Shown here one piece after another: positions 7,314 to 16,750 of a stretch of DNA of 31,970 nt. The stretch covers positions 1 through 31,970 of the forward strand of contig JBEPZU010000011.1 of NCBI GenBank assembly GCA_041640715.1. The letters are read 5' to 3'. The first letter of the stretch is position 1. Every line of letters begins with the position of its first letter. The stretch is from DSFO01 sp041640715. Lineage in GTDB: Archaea > Thermoproteota > Thermoprotei > Gearchaeales > Gearchaeaceae. Both the position numbers and the translations under genes were made by a program. The notes beneath the pieces are model-generated. The model was given only the letters and a program-made list of their open reading frames with translations, did not search any database and was not told the DNA's origin.

Positions 7314-8188
7314 AAAAGATCCAAGAATCTAGGAGAAAGAGGCTTATAGAAATGTGGGAAGCTCTTAAAGCAAACAAGGCAGCCTACGTTTCTTTGTATA
7401 TAGTAATCTTCATGGTTTTCATCGCTTTCTTGGGATCTTTCATAGCACCTTATAATCCATATAGTTTTGATCTTTCTAAGGCAAGATACCCCCCAAGCTT
7501 ATCCCATATATTCGGCACAGATGAGCTCGGTAGAGACATCTTCAGTAGAATTTTAGTAGGAGCTCAGTATACGATAGGTATAGCAATTGCTTCGGTAGCT
7601 TTAGGAACATTGTTAGGAGTAGTCCTAGGGTTGATCTCTGGATATTTCGGTGGTTTTTGGGATTCTGTTATTCAAAGGATCGTAGATGTGCTTTTAGCTT
7701 TTCCTACGGTGTTCTTAGCAATAGCCCTTGTTGCTTCGCTTGGACAAGGTGTAACTAGCTTGATAATAGCTATAGCTGTGAGCACTTTGCCTGTCTACAC
7801 TAGACTCGTTAGAGGAGCGGTTCTTCAAGTAATAAGCGAGGATTACATAGCAACAGCTAGATTACTAGGAAAGAGCAACCTTTATATAATTTTCAGGCAT
7901 GTCATGTTCAACGTTTCTTCACCCATAATAGTGCAAGCTACGTATTATATGGGATTATCCATACTTTTGGCATCAGCACTCGGTTTCCTTGGCCTAGGCG
8001 TACCTCCTCCAACACCTGAATGGGGTTCTATGATAGGAAGCGGTAGATCATATCTTTTCAGCGCACCTCACATAGTAGTCTTCCCTGGAATTTTCATAGC
8101 AATAGCTGCTATAAGCTTCAACTTGTTAGGAGATGGTTTAAGAGATGCCATTGATCCAAGAACGAGGACAATTTTGAGGAGAGGTTAA
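7292..8188 (+). CDS. dppC: peptide ABC transporter permease, DppC/OppC type
   Basis: 298 residues with the usual DppC/OppC order: a cytoplasmic N-terminus, a first membrane segment, the periplasm-side FGTDELGRDIFSRILVGA motif at about 69-87, then five further membrane segments. The EAA loop is YIATARLLGKSNLYIIFRHV. Partner of DppB in the membrane. The start ATG lies inside dppB (22-base overlap), indicating translational coupling. One base separates its stop from the dppD start, and GAGGAGAGG at its end serves as ribosome binding site for dppD. Confidence 0.9.
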   Translation: MGSEEILKKIQESRRKRLIEMWEALKANKAAYVSLYIVIFMVFIAFLGSFIAPYNPYSFDLSKARYPPSLSHIFGTDELGRDIFSRILVGAQYTIGIAIASVALGTLLGVVLGLISGYFGGFWDSVIQRIVDVLLAFPTVFLAIALVASLGQGVTSLIIAIAVSTLPVYTRLVRGAVLQVISEDYIATARLLGKSNLYIIFRHVMFNVSSPIIVQATYYMGLSILLASALGFLGLGVPPPTPEWGSMIGSGRSYLFSAPHIVVFPGIFIAIAAISFNLLGDGLRDAIDPRTRTILRRG

Positions 8189-8189
8189 A

Positions 8190-9143
8190 ATGAGTAAAGT
8201 TCTCGAAGTAAATAACTTAAAAATATATTATGACTTACCCCAAGGTACTGTTAAGGCTGTAGACGGTGTTAGTTTCACCATCAATAAAGGGGAGATATTC
8301 GGTATAGCTGGTGAGAGCGGTTCTGGTAAATCTACCCTTGCTTTAGCAATAGCGGGTCTTTTGAGACCTCCAGCAAGGGTAGTTTCAGGCAAAATCCTTT
8401 TTATGGGCATGGATCTTTTGTCTTTAGGTGAAGAAGATCTCAGGAAGATTAGAGGTAAAAGAATATCGACGGTATTCCAAGATCCGAGCACATATCTAAA
8501 TCCTGTCTATACTTCTGGTTTCCAAGTAGCAGAAGTTTATGAGGCGCATAGAGGAGGGGGATGGAAGAGGTATTTAGGAGAAGTAGTTAAATTGCTTAAG
8601 GTAGTTAAAATCGCTGATCCTGAGAAGAGAGTTAATGCATATCCTCACCAAATGAGCGGAGGCATGAAGCAACGAATTCTGATATCGATGGCTATAGCAG
8701 AGAAGCCAGATTTGATAATAGCAGATGAGCCTACTTCTGCCTTAGATGTAACGATACAAGCTGAGATTGTTGAGCTACTCAACGAAATAAGGAAGGAGAC
8801 TGAAACGACTATAGTATTTATAACCCATGATTTAGCGTTGCTCTTGGAAATAGCTGACAGGATAATGGTAATGTATGCAGGAAAGATAGCTGAGATATCT
8901 AAGGCTGAAGAAATGATGAAGGATCCATTGCATCCATATACAAAAGCTCTTTTATCTTCACTTAGATATGAAAGAAAGAAGAAGCTTCAAGTGATCAAAG
9001 GATCGATACCTAGCTTGATATCTCCTCCTTCTGGATGTAGATTCCATCCCAGATGTCCATTTGCGTTTGAAGCATGTTCTAAAAACGATCCTGAAGTACG
9101 TAACATAAAGGATAGACAAGTAGCCTGTTTGTTATATGAATAA
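8190..9143 (+). CDS. dppD: peptide ABC transporter ATPase, DppD type
   Basis: 317 residues. Walker A GESGSGKST at about 41-49, signature MSGGMKQRILISMAIA, Walker B LIIADEPTSALDVT, switch His in FITHD. The C-terminal oligopeptide-transporter extension has the Cys pattern GCRFHPRCPF...AC...VAC that is usual in DppD/OppD. It powers import through DppB/DppC together with DppF. Strong Shine-Dalgarno-like tract just before the ATG. Its last eight bases overlap the dppF start (ATGAATAA). Confidence 0.92.
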   Translation: MSKVLEVNNLKIYYDLPQGTVKAVDGVSFTINKGEIFGIAGESGSGKSTLALAIAGLLRPPARVVSGKILFMGMDLLSLGEEDLRKIRGKRISTVFQDPSTYLNPVYTSGFQVAEVYEAHRGGGWKRYLGEVVKLLKVVKIADPEKRVNAYPHQMSGGMKQRILISMAIAEKPDLIIADEPTSALDVTIQAEIVELLNEIRKETETTIVFITHDLALLLEIADRIMVMYAGKIAEISKAEEMMKDPLHPYTKALLSSLRYERKKKLQVIKGSIPSLISPPSGCRFHPRCPFAFEACSKNDPEVRNIKDRQVACLLYE

Positions 9144-10104
9144 CGAAGAAATACTCAAGGTTGAAGGAGTAGTCAAATACTTCCCACTATCTTTAGGTAT
9201 CCTGGGCTCTAAAAAATACGTAAGGGCAGTAGATAATGTAGATCTAAGTCTTCGTAAAGGAGAAATACTTGCCCTGGTGGGCGAGAGTGGATGTGGTAAG
9301 TCAACTTTAGGTAGAATAATCGTAGGTCTAATAAAGCCTGATAAAGGTAGAGTCTCGTATAGAGGTAATGACATATTCGATAAAGGAGGTCTTTCTAAAG
9401 AAGTTAGGCATAAGATTCAAGCCGTATTTCAAAACCCAGATAGCAGTCTTAATCCAAGGCTTCAGATATTCAGCATATTAAGCGAGGCCATAAAAAGCAA
9501 GAACAAAAAATTATCTAAAGAAATGTTGCTTGAAGAGGCATTAAAGCTTTTAGGAATCGTAGGTCTCTCTGATGATCATATATTCAAATATCCGCATGAA
9601 CTCTCTGGAGGTGAGAAGCAAAGGATTGCGATAGCCAGAGCTATTGCAGTGGAACCAGAAATACTAGTAGCAGACGAAATAGTATCTGCGTTAGATGTTT
9701 CATTGAGAGCCCAGATAATGAATTTGCTCATGGATCTCAAGGAGAAGCTAGGTTTGAGCATGATTTTCATAACCCATGATATGGGCCTTGTATGGAGCAT
9801 CTCTGATAGAGTAGCTGTTATGTATCTAGGTAAAATCGTTGAAATAGGCCCTACTGAAAAGATATTCAAAGCACCAGGACATCCATATACAAAAATGCTC
9901 TTATATTCTTCACCTACATTGGTACCAATTGCATATAGAAATCCTTTATTTAAGGCTAGAGGAGAACCTCCTAGTCCAATAGATCCTCCAAAGGGATGTA
10001 GATTCATAACTAGATGTCCGCTTGCATCAAAAGAATGTTCGTTCGAGCATCCAAAACTCATAGAAGTTGACGAAGATCAATACGTTGCGTGCATAAAAGT
10101 ATAG
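9136..10104 (+). CDS. dppF: peptide ABC transporter ATPase, DppF type
   Basis: 322 residues. Walker A GESGCGKST, signature LSGGEKQRIAIARAIA, Walker B ILVADEIVSALDVS and switch His FITHD. The family usually has DEP after Walker B; here it is DEI, a mild change that should not abolish activity. The C-terminal extension carries GCRFITRCPL and two more Cys, as in other oligopeptide ATPases. Second ATPase of the transporter, translationally coupled to dppD by an eight-base overlap. Followed by a 68-base gap with a separate promoter for the binding protein. Confidence 0.92.
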   Translation: MNNEEILKVEGVVKYFPLSLGILGSKKYVRAVDNVDLSLRKGEILALVGESGCGKSTLGRIIVGLIKPDKGRVSYRGNDIFDKGGLSKEVRHKIQAVFQNPDSSLNPRLQIFSILSEAIKSKNKKLSKEMLLEEALKLLGIVGLSDDHIFKYPHELSGGEKQRIAIARAIAVEPEILVADEIVSALDVSLRAQIMNLLMDLKEKLGLSMIFITHDMGLVWSISDRVAVMYLGKIVEIGPTEKIFKAPGHPYTKMLLYSSPTLVPIAYRNPLFKARGEPPSPIDPPKGCRFITRCPLASKECSFEHPKLIEVDEDQYVACIKV

Positions 10105-10121
10105 CTAGAGAGGAATATTTG

Positions 10122-10149
10122 GAATATATATTCAGAAAAGTTTAAATAG
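10122..10149 (+). promoter_or_regulatory. promoter of the dppA binding-protein gene with a 12-bp palindrome
   Basis: A BRE-like GAAAAG plus TATA box TTTAAATAG (10135-10149) lies about 28 bases before the dppA ATG, predicting a leaderless message. Just upstream is the perfect palindrome GAATATATATTC (10122-10133), a possible regulator site or only AT-rich chance. A private promoter would let the binding protein be made in excess of the membrane complex. Confidence 0.55.
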
Positions 10150-10172
10150 ATGTGTGAGATTTTTCAAAGCTT

Positions 10173-11771
10173 ATGGACCTAAGGGCTCTATCCAAGATAA
10201 CCCTTGTAGCTATACTCGTAGTTATAGTAGCTGTAGCAGGAGCAGCGTCATACCTCTTGTTATCTGGTCCAAGTGCTCCAGGCAGCACTCCAACTCCTAC
10301 TGGGATATTCAGTAAGAAAGACACAGTTAAAGTAGCTATAGGAATAGACTTAGATACTATAGACCCTCACGGTCAAACTACTACTGTGGTCCAAAATGTC
10401 GTTAGACATGTTTATGAGACCTTATTATGGTATGACTCAAAAGGGAATCTAGTTCCAGCGTTGGCTGAGAGATGGGAAGTCTCTTCAGATGGTCTTGTAT
10501 ATACGTTTTATCTCAGAAAGGAGGTTAAGTTCCATGATGGGTCCAAATTCAATGCTAGTGTAGTTAAGGCTAATGTAGAGAGGTGGATAAATCCAAAGGT
10601 AAGGGTTCCTTTTAGAGCTCAACTAGGTCCTGTAATAGGGGCTGAGGTCATTGATGAATATACCGTTAAAATACGTTTAGAGAGTCCTTATGCTCCGTTT
10701 TTGCGCTCCCTTGCAAGCTATTTATTCATAGCTAGCGCTGAAACACTAAAGAAGTTCGGAAATGCAACGATAACAGAAGCTATAGGTAGTGGTCCCTATA
10801 AATTTGTTTCCTGGGAAAAAGGCAAAAAAGTAGTTTTAGAGAGAAATGATGATTATTGGGGAGAAAAACCATATATAAAAAGGATAGAATGGGTAATAAT
10901 ACCAGAAGTCTCTACCAGAGTCGCAGCCTTATTAGCAGGAGATGTTGACTTCGCTTATAACTTATCTCCTGCAGATTTAGAAAGAGTTAAAGCCGATAAC
11001 AGGTTTGTAGTAGTAACACCTGTTAGTAACAGGGTTATATTCATCGCTATTATTCCAAAGGGTCCATTTGCTGATCCTAAAGTTAGACAAGCTTTAAACT
11101 ATGCGGTGGATAAGAACGCAATAATAAACAACGTTTTATATGGTTTAGGAATCCCTGCAGATGCGCCTTTACCTCCTCATTTCTTTGGTCATCATAGCAT
11201 TAAACCATATGAATATGATCCAGCGAAAGCTAAGAAATTATTAGAAGAAGCAGGCTTCCCGTTTGAGAAAGAGTTCGTATTCCTTCATCCAACTGGAAGA
11301 TATCTTCAAGATAAGCAGGTCGCTGAAGCAGTTCAAGCATATCTTGCTCAAGTAGGAGTTAAGGTTAGATTATGGACAATGGATTGGCCTAGCTTTGTAG
11401 CTGAAGTAACTAAGCCGCTCGATCAAAAAACTTTCGATTTGTTGTTAGTAGGTTGGGGTCCTCTTGTTGCAGATGCTCATTTCACGTTGCACGCTCAATT
11501 CCACTCAAACCAAGCACCTCCTAAAGGTCTTGCATTGGCACACTATATCAATCCAGAGGTGGATAAACTACTGGAACAAGCCATGAAGGAATTGGATGAA
11601 TCTAAAAGGAGCGAATTATACAAAAAAGCTATAGAGATTATATGGCAAGATTCTCCTTGGATATTCTTATATACACAAAAATGGTTCTATGCTGGTAGCA
11701 AAGATCTTAAGGACTTCTTCATATTCATAGACGGAGAGCAAATATTCTTTCACAGGGCTTACTTCGGTTAA
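10173..11771 (+). CDS. dppA: peptide-binding protein, DppA/OppA type (SBP family 5)
   Basis: 532 residues. An N-terminal hydrophobic anchor at about 9-32 (LVAILVVIVAVAGAASYLLL) is followed by a short Ser/Thr/Pro linker (about 33-45) and then the family-5 solute-binding domain: DTIDPHG, AERWEVSSDGLVYTFYLR, FHDGSKFNAS, and the later VRQALNYAVDKNAI. It sits outside the membrane and hands peptide or similar solute to DppB/C. The anchor suggests membrane tethering, as is common in Thermoproteota; a class III (pilin-like) signal cleavage cannot be excluded. Last gene of the dpp set but with its own promoter. A T-rich stretch follows the stop. Confidence 0.92.
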   Translation: MDLRALSKITLVAILVVIVAVAGAASYLLLSGPSAPGSTPTPTGIFSKKDTVKVAIGIDLDTIDPHGQTTTVVQNVVRHVYETLLWYDSKGNLVPALAERWEVSSDGLVYTFYLRKEVKFHDGSKFNASVVKANVERWINPKVRVPFRAQLGPVIGAEVIDEYTVKIRLESPYAPFLRSLASYLFIASAETLKKFGNATITEAIGSGPYKFVSWEKGKKVVLERNDDYWGEKPYIKRIEWVIIPEVSTRVAALLAGDVDFAYNLSPADLERVKADNRFVVVTPVSNRVIFIAIIPKGPFADPKVRQALNYAVDKNAIINNVLYGLGIPADAPLPPHFFGHHSIKPYEYDPAKAKKLLEEAGFPFEKEFVFLHPTGRYLQDKQVAEAVQAYLAQVGVKVRLWTMDWPSFVAEVTKPLDQKTFDLLLVGWGPLVADAHFTLHAQFHSNQAPPKGLALAHYINPEVDKLLEQAMKELDESKRSELYKKAIEIIWQDSPWIFLYTQKWFYAGSKDLKDFFIFIDGEQIFFHRAYFG

Positions 11772-12105
11772 TAACTTTTTATTAATTATTTAATTTTTTA
11801 TGATTTAGAATAAAGTCTATTTGTAACGCTAATTGTAAATTTGATAATATCTGTTCAGAAGTCAACATTAAGTGCAACAATGTGATAAATTCGAGAGATG
11901 GAGAATTGCAATACCTTAGTTAGATGGTATCTTAGGTTCTTAGAATGTTACTAATTTTCTTATTAAGATAATTTTTTGGCAAATATGAAAATTTTTAGGA
12001 CCAAAGGATACTTGATGTAACTGAATATTTAAATCGAAGACTACGTTAAAAGTGATGGAACCTTACAATAAAAAATATAAGTAATTAAAGTGTAGTAAAA
12101 ATAAT
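11772..12105. other. intergenic region between the two transporters
   Basis: The first 40 bases are T-rich and probably terminate dppA transcription. The middle holds no recognisable gene or RNA. The end carries the livJ promoter: TATA-like AAAAATATAAG at 12070-12080, about 30 bases before the ATG at 12106. A TTAGT (near 11917) and an ACTAA (near 11949) occur about 28 bases apart, too loose to call an operator. Confidence 0.5.
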
Positions 12106-13296
12106 ATGGTAAATGTAAGGCTACTTGTGGTAGGCGTTGTTGTAATTGCTATAATAATAGCAGGAATTGCAGCCTTTTACCTTTCCAGTCAACAACCACA
12201 AGTTCAAGAGACCATAAAGATAGGGTTTTTTTCACCAATAACAGGCCCAGCTTCTGCAGATGGTCTCGCAGCTTTGCATGGAGCTGAGCTTGCTGTTAAA
12301 CACATAAACAGTGAAGGGGGTATAAAAATAGGAGGTAAGACATACAAGATTGAATTGGTGACTTATGATGATCAATTGAACTCTGATCAAGTCGTAGCAG
12401 TATCTAAGAAACTCATAGAGCAAGATAAGGTCGTGGCAGCTGTGAGTGGCTCTTATAGCGGCCCAACTCTTGCAGCCTCACCAATATTCGAGGAAAAACG
12501 AGTACCTTTGGTGGTGGCCTATGCTGTCAATCCCCTTATTACTCGAGATAAGGCATACATATTTAGGGTTGGAATGTTAGGAGAAACTGAAGGTAAGGCA
12601 GCAGGTCATATCGTTGTTAATTCCTTCAATGCCAAGAGGGTGGCGATAATCTATATCGATAACCCATTCGGCATTAGTTTAGCTGAAAACGCTAAAAAGA
12701 TGATAGAATCCCATGGATCACAGGTCGTTTATATGGCTAAGTTCCAAGCTGGAACCCAGGATTTCAGCCCATTGCTTGTTGCAGCTAAACAAAACAACCC
12801 TGATGCTTTAATAATATTCGGTTATTACCAAGATACGGTTGCAGTTAAGCAAGCTAGAGAGCTAGGTATGCAAATTCCTATCGTAGGTGCAGAAGGTTTT
12901 GACTCGCCTAAGTTCTTAGAAATAGGAGGTCCTGCCGTGGAAAACGTTGTAATAATCACCGATCTAAATAGGGATAGTAATAGCGAACTCGTTCAAAGAT
13001 TTATTAAAGAGTATAAACAAACTTATGGGATAAGCGCCGATATGGTTGCAGCTTCTTCCTATGATGCAGTTCGAATCTTGGTGAAAGCAATAGAATTAGC
13101 CCAAAGCACTAATCCTGATGACATAGTTAAAGCTCTTAAAAGCATTAAGGATTATGAAGGCGTAACGGGCCTAATATTAGGCTTCACTAAAGGGAATAAC
13201 GCGATTAAGTATTTAACAGCTCAAATAGTGAAGAACGGCGAATTCAGACATTTCGCAGACATAAAAGATCCTGACATAATAACACCTTCTGAATGA
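12106..13296 (+). CDS. livJ: branched-chain amino acid/amide-binding protein (LivJ/K type)
   Basis: 396 residues: N-terminal hydrophobic anchor at about 5-27, short linker, then a periplasmic-binding-protein family 6 domain (IKIGFFSPITGPASADG, GAELAVKHINSEGGI, VDQ-like region DALIIFGYYQDTVAVKQARELG, YDAVRILVKAIE). Binds hydrophobic amino acids, amides or urea-like solutes outside the cell and delivers them to LivHM. A TATA box about 30 bases upstream fits a leaderless start. After the stop comes TTTTTTT and further T-runs (13297-13322) that may lower readthrough into livH, giving more binding protein than membrane parts. Confidence 0.9.
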   Translation: MVNVRLLVVGVVVIAIIIAGIAAFYLSSQQPQVQETIKIGFFSPITGPASADGLAALHGAELAVKHINSEGGIKIGGKTYKIELVTYDDQLNSDQVVAVSKKLIEQDKVVAAVSGSYSGPTLAASPIFEEKRVPLVVAYAVNPLITRDKAYIFRVGMLGETEGKAAGHIVVNSFNAKRVAIIYIDNPFGISLAENAKKMIESHGSQVVYMAKFQAGTQDFSPLLVAAKQNNPDALIIFGYYQDTVAVKQARELGMQIPIVGAEGFDSPKFLEIGGPAVENVVIITDLNRDSNSELVQRFIKEYKQTYGISADMVAASSYDAVRILVKAIELAQSTNPDDIVKALKSIKDYEGVTGLILGFTKGNNAIKYLTAQIVKNGEFRHFADIKDPDIITPSE

Positions 13297-13350
13297 TTTT
13301 TTTATGAATATTTCTTTTTTAGTTTTATTAGTTCTATTTTATTGACCCCC

Positions 13351-14232
13351 ATGAGCATTGAATTTCTGCAATTCTTCCTTCAGCTTTTAATAGCAGGCTT
13401 GGTGCTAGGCGCAGTATACATTTCTATAGCTCTAGGCTTGACCTTAGTTTATGGTATACTCAAAATACTTCACATAGCGCATGCAGGAGTCTATGTAATA
13501 GGAGCCTACCTTGGATTGATAACCTATTCTGTGTCTAATAACTTGCTATTAGCTTTTCTCGTAGCAGCTACAGGTTCTGCGATCATAGGCTTAGCTATAG
13601 AAAGATTGCTCTACTTACCTCTCCTCAATAAACCTAGGTATGTACCTTTGATGATCAGCATAGCTTTATTTATTCTAATAGAAGAAGGCGTAGCTAATTT
13701 GGCGGGTCATGAGCCAAAATCTTTTAGCGTGGACATTCCGAATTACTCTTTCACGTTAGGACCCATCTTAATAACTCAATATCAAATACTCTTCATGGGA
13801 ATAATATATTCGCTAACTCTTGCGATATGGTTGTTGCTCAATAAAACATTGATAGGGCTTGCTTCGAGGGCGTTGATTCAAGATATTGAATCAGCTGAAG
13901 CGAATGGAATAAACAAGAATAGAATCATAGATTTCAATTTCATAATAGGTTCTGCACTAGCGGGCTTGGTAGGGATGTTAGTAGGCATCTATTATTATAA
14001 CGTTAAACCTTACATGGGAGAGATAGTTGCTTATAAATCGCTCGTAGTGATACTATTAGGAGGTTTTGGAAGCGTACCAGGTACGATTCTGGGAGGCATC
14101 ATATTGGGCATATCTGAAGCTTTTCTTTCTGCTTTCTTCAACCAAGTGTTGCCCACCGAGGCCTTCGCTTTCATAATCATGATATTGTTGCTCATATTCA
14201 GACCTCAAGGATTATTGGGCAAGATGGAGTGA
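13351..14232 (+). CDS. livH: branched-chain amino acid ABC permease LivH
   Basis: About 293 residues from ATG 13351; a TTG at 13342 would add three. Eight or so membrane segments. Family signs: GLVLGAVYISIALGLTLVYGILKILHIAHAG at the start (the LivH 'hiaHG' region) and VILLGGFGSVPGTILGG near the end. Forms the membrane channel with LivM. Six bases separate its stop from the livM start, and GAGTGAG before livM can act as ribosome binding site. Confidence 0.88.
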   Translation: MSIEFLQFFLQLLIAGLVLGAVYISIALGLTLVYGILKILHIAHAGVYVIGAYLGLITYSVSNNLLLAFLVAATGSAIIGLAIERLLYLPLLNKPRYVPLMISIALFILIEEGVANLAGHEPKSFSVDIPNYSFTLGPILITQYQILFMGIIYSLTLAIWLLLNKTLIGLASRALIQDIESAEANGINKNRIIDFNFIIGSALAGLVGMLVGIYYYNVKPYMGEIVAYKSLVVILLGGFGSVPGTILGGIILGISEAFLSAFFNQVLPTEAFAFIIMILLLIFRPQGLLGKME

Positions 14233-14238
14233 GTTAAA

Positions 14239-15132
14239 ATGGTAGCTGAATATTATATAACACTTCTGACTTTGGTGGGTATATATTCAATAGCAGCATT
14301 GGGCTTGAATATAACGATGGGGTTTGCAGGTCAGATCAATTTAGGACAAGCAGCTTTTTTAGGAATAGGTGCTATGACTTCTGTAATCTTAACTATGAAT
14401 TTAGGTTTCCCTTTTATAGCGGGATTTTTCATGTCAGGCTTGGTTTCTCTTCTAATAGGTTTAATTTTGGGTGTGATAAGCATAAGATTAAGGCATGACT
14501 TCTTGGCGATAACCACAATAGGTTTCAACTTCATAGTCGTAGGCATATTCTCTTATTATGAAATTTTCGGAGGTTCTACAGGCATAATAGGTATTCCTTA
14601 TCCTGAGATTCTGGGTTATAAATTATCTCAGATAGGGTTCGCTTTATTTGTTTATGCAGTATTAGTGTTGGCCATGTTAGGAGCTGTTTGGATCAAGAAG
14701 TCTTGGATAGGAAAAGCCTTTGAAGCACTACGCGAGGATGAAGATGTCGCTCAAAGTATGGGAATAGATGTAAGGAAATATAAGATATTGGCTTTTGCGA
14801 TAGGCACCGCATTAGCCGGATTCAGCGGAAGTTTGCTTGCTCATTTCCAAACATCGATAAGCTATGAAAACTTCCTTTTCGTTAATTCGATAAAAATACT
14901 ATCCATGAGTGTGTTAGGGGGCTTAGATTCGATAATAGGTGCTTTGATAGGTTCAGCTATAGTAGTTCTTTTTCCAGAATTGTTCAGACCTCTAATGGAA
15001 TATAGGCTTGCTTTCTATTCATTGATCATAATACTAGTGCTGATCTTCATGCCCGAAGGTATAGCTGGTAAGCAAAATGTCATGAGAAAATGGTTAGGTT
15101 TGAGCGAAAAGAAGAGAATATGGACAAAATAA
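14239..15132 (+). CDS. livM: branched-chain amino acid ABC permease LivM
   Basis: 297 residues, multi-spanning. Family marks: ALGLNITMGFAGQINLGQAAFLGIGA at about residues 16-41, the ATPase-docking loop (GKAFEALREDEDVAQSMGIDV), and SVLGGLDSIIGALIG near the C-terminus. It is the second channel subunit of the Liv transporter. Its last bases overlap the start of livG, consistent with one polycistronic message. Confidence 0.9.
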   Translation: MVAEYYITLLTLVGIYSIAALGLNITMGFAGQINLGQAAFLGIGAMTSVILTMNLGFPFIAGFFMSGLVSLLIGLILGVISIRLRHDFLAITTIGFNFIVVGIFSYYEIFGGSTGIIGIPYPEILGYKLSQIGFALFVYAVLVLAMLGAVWIKKSWIGKAFEALREDEDVAQSMGIDVRKYKILAFAIGTALAGFSGSLLAHFQTSISYENFLFVNSIKILSMSVLGGLDSIIGALIGSAIVVLFPELFRPLMEYRLAFYSLIIILVLIFMPEGIAGKQNVMRKWLGLSEKKRIWTK

Positions 15133-15875
15133 TCCTTAAAACCGTGAATTTAACTAAGTATTTCGGAGGCATCAAGGCAATCGATGATCTTAACATCGAG
15201 GTCTTTAGAGGTGAACTATTAGGCATTATAGGTCCTAATGGTGCGGGTAAGACCACACTCTTTAATTTAATCACTGGTTTCATAAAGCCTACGAGGGGAA
15301 AGATAATATTCGAAGGAAAGGAGATACAGGGATTGCCTCCTTTTAAAATAGCCCTAATGGGAATTGCCAGGACTTTTCAGATAGTGAGAAATTTAAAAGA
15401 AGCTACAGTTTTAGAGAATGTGCTAACGGCATGTGGTTATAATAAATATTCTGGGTTTAATTTTCTAGAAGGATGGGAAAAGGAGAAGTACTTGAAGAAG
15501 GCATTGGAAATAATCGAAGAAGTAGGACTTAAGGAGGAGTTAGATAAGCCTGCTAAAGCATTACCTATAGGTCATCTTAGAAGGCTAGAAATAGCTAGAG
15601 CCTTGGCTATGAATCCTATGTTGATTTTACTCGATGAAGTAGTATCAGGAATGAGTTTATCTGAAATAGAAGAAATAAAGAGCCTTATTCGAAAATTAAG
15701 GACAAAAAATCTAACTATAATCTTAGTAGAGCATAATGTTCCTTTTGCTATGGAGCTCTCCGATAGAATTTACGTACTCGATTTCGGTAAATTGATAGCC
15801 GAGGGAAAACCTGAAGAAGTTGCTAGGGATAAAAGAGTAATAGAAGCTTATCTTGGCGAAAGATATGTTACTTAA
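15120..15875 (+). CDS. livG: branched-chain amino acid ABC ATPase LivG
   Basis: About 251 residues from ATG 15120, chosen because the fold begins at once (DKIILKTVNLTKYFGG) and the overlap with livM is then 13 bases; an upstream ATG at 15090 is open but adds ten atypical residues. Walker A GPNGAGKTT. The ABC signature is divergent: LPIGHLRRLEIARAL where LSYGQQR-type is usual. Walker B MLILLDEVVSGMS has DEV instead of DEP. The switch His is in LVEHN. These drifts are moderate and keep the catalytic residues. The gene overlaps livF. Confidence 0.88.
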   Translation: MDKIILKTVNLTKYFGGIKAIDDLNIEVFRGELLGIIGPNGAGKTTLFNLITGFIKPTRGKIIFEGKEIQGLPPFKIALMGIARTFQIVRNLKEATVLENVLTACGYNKYSGFNFLEGWEKEKYLKKALEIIEEVGLKEELDKPAKALPIGHLRRLEIARALAMNPMLILLDEVVSGMSLSEIEEIKSLIRKLRTKNLTIILVEHNVPFAMELSDRIYVLDFGKLIAEGKPEEVARDKRVIEAYLGERYVT

Positions 15876-16569
15876 AGCAGAAAATTTAACAGTATATTAC
15901 GACAAGATACTAGCTTTGGATGATGTATCGATAGAAATAAATAATAGCGAAGTAGTAGCCGTGCTGGGTAGAAATGGTGCAGGTAAAACTACTTTGCTAA
16001 GAACTATAATGGGTTTCGTTAAGCCGTTGAAGGGAAAGATACTGTTTGAAAACATAGATTTAACTGGGCTACATGCTTGGATTAGGGCCAGAATGCGCAT
16101 AAGTTATGTTCCTGAAGGAAGAAGACTTTTTCCCTATCTAACAGTAGAAGAGAATCTCATTATAGGAACATACGCGGTTAGAAAAGAGGAGAACGTAAAG
16201 GAACGTCTAGAAGTGATCTATAATTTATTTCCCAAACTTAAGGAGAGAAGAAAACAAATGACTAGGACTTTGAGTGGAGGTGAAGCTCAAATGGTAGCAA
16301 TAGGTAGAGCTCTAATGAACAATCCTAGATTGATCCTCATGGACGAGCCTTCAATGGGTTTAGCACCTAAAATAGTAGACGAAGTATTCAAGATGATAAA
16401 AAGGCTAAAAGAAGAAAAAGTAACAATACTTTTAGCTGAGCAGAACGTAAGAAAGGCTTTGGAAATTGCGGATAGGATTTATTTAATGGAAACTGGAAGG
16501 GTAGCATTCCAAGCTCGTTCAGAGGAAGCAAGGGAAAATCCCGTAATTAAGAAGGCATATTTGGGATAA
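15865..16569 (+). CDS. livF: branched-chain amino acid ABC ATPase LivF
   Basis: About 234 residues from ATG 15865 (MLLKAENLTVYYDKI); a TTG at 15853 is a weaker start. Walker A GRNGAGKTT, signature LSGGEAQMVAIGRAL, Walker B LILMDEPSMGLAP, and the LivF-typical LLAEQN switch. Overlaps livG by 11 bases. Last gene of the liv operon; beyond it begins a zone of decayed genes. Confidence 0.92.
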   Translation: MLLKAENLTVYYDKILALDDVSIEINNSEVVAVLGRNGAGKTTLLRTIMGFVKPLKGKILFENIDLTGLHAWIRARMRISYVPEGRRLFPYLTVEENLIIGTYAVRKEENVKERLEVIYNLFPKLKERRKQMTRTLSGGEAQMVAIGRALMNNPRLILMDEPSMGLAPKIVDEVFKMIKRLKEEKVTILLAEQNVRKALEIADRIYLMETGRVAFQARSEEARENPVIKKAYLG

Positions 16570-16750
16570 TTCTAAAGCTTAATTGTAACATTTTTAACGA
16601 ATCCTGCTCCAGAGGATCTAGCTGATAGACATACTTTTAGAAATGCGAATAAGCATAACAATTGCGGTGAGTTCTCAATTCAACCAAGTTATCTGGAGTT
16701 GTTTAACCGGGATAGTTATTCATTAATATGTGCTTCTATTGCAGGTATTA
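16570..16750. other. region after livF, probably degraded
   Basis: No gene recognised. A plus frame is open from about 16576 to 16770 without a start codon (contains NPAPEDLADRHTF) but matches nothing I know. It lies next to the broken M24 gene, so it may be another remnant; chance openness is also possible. Confidence 0.3.
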
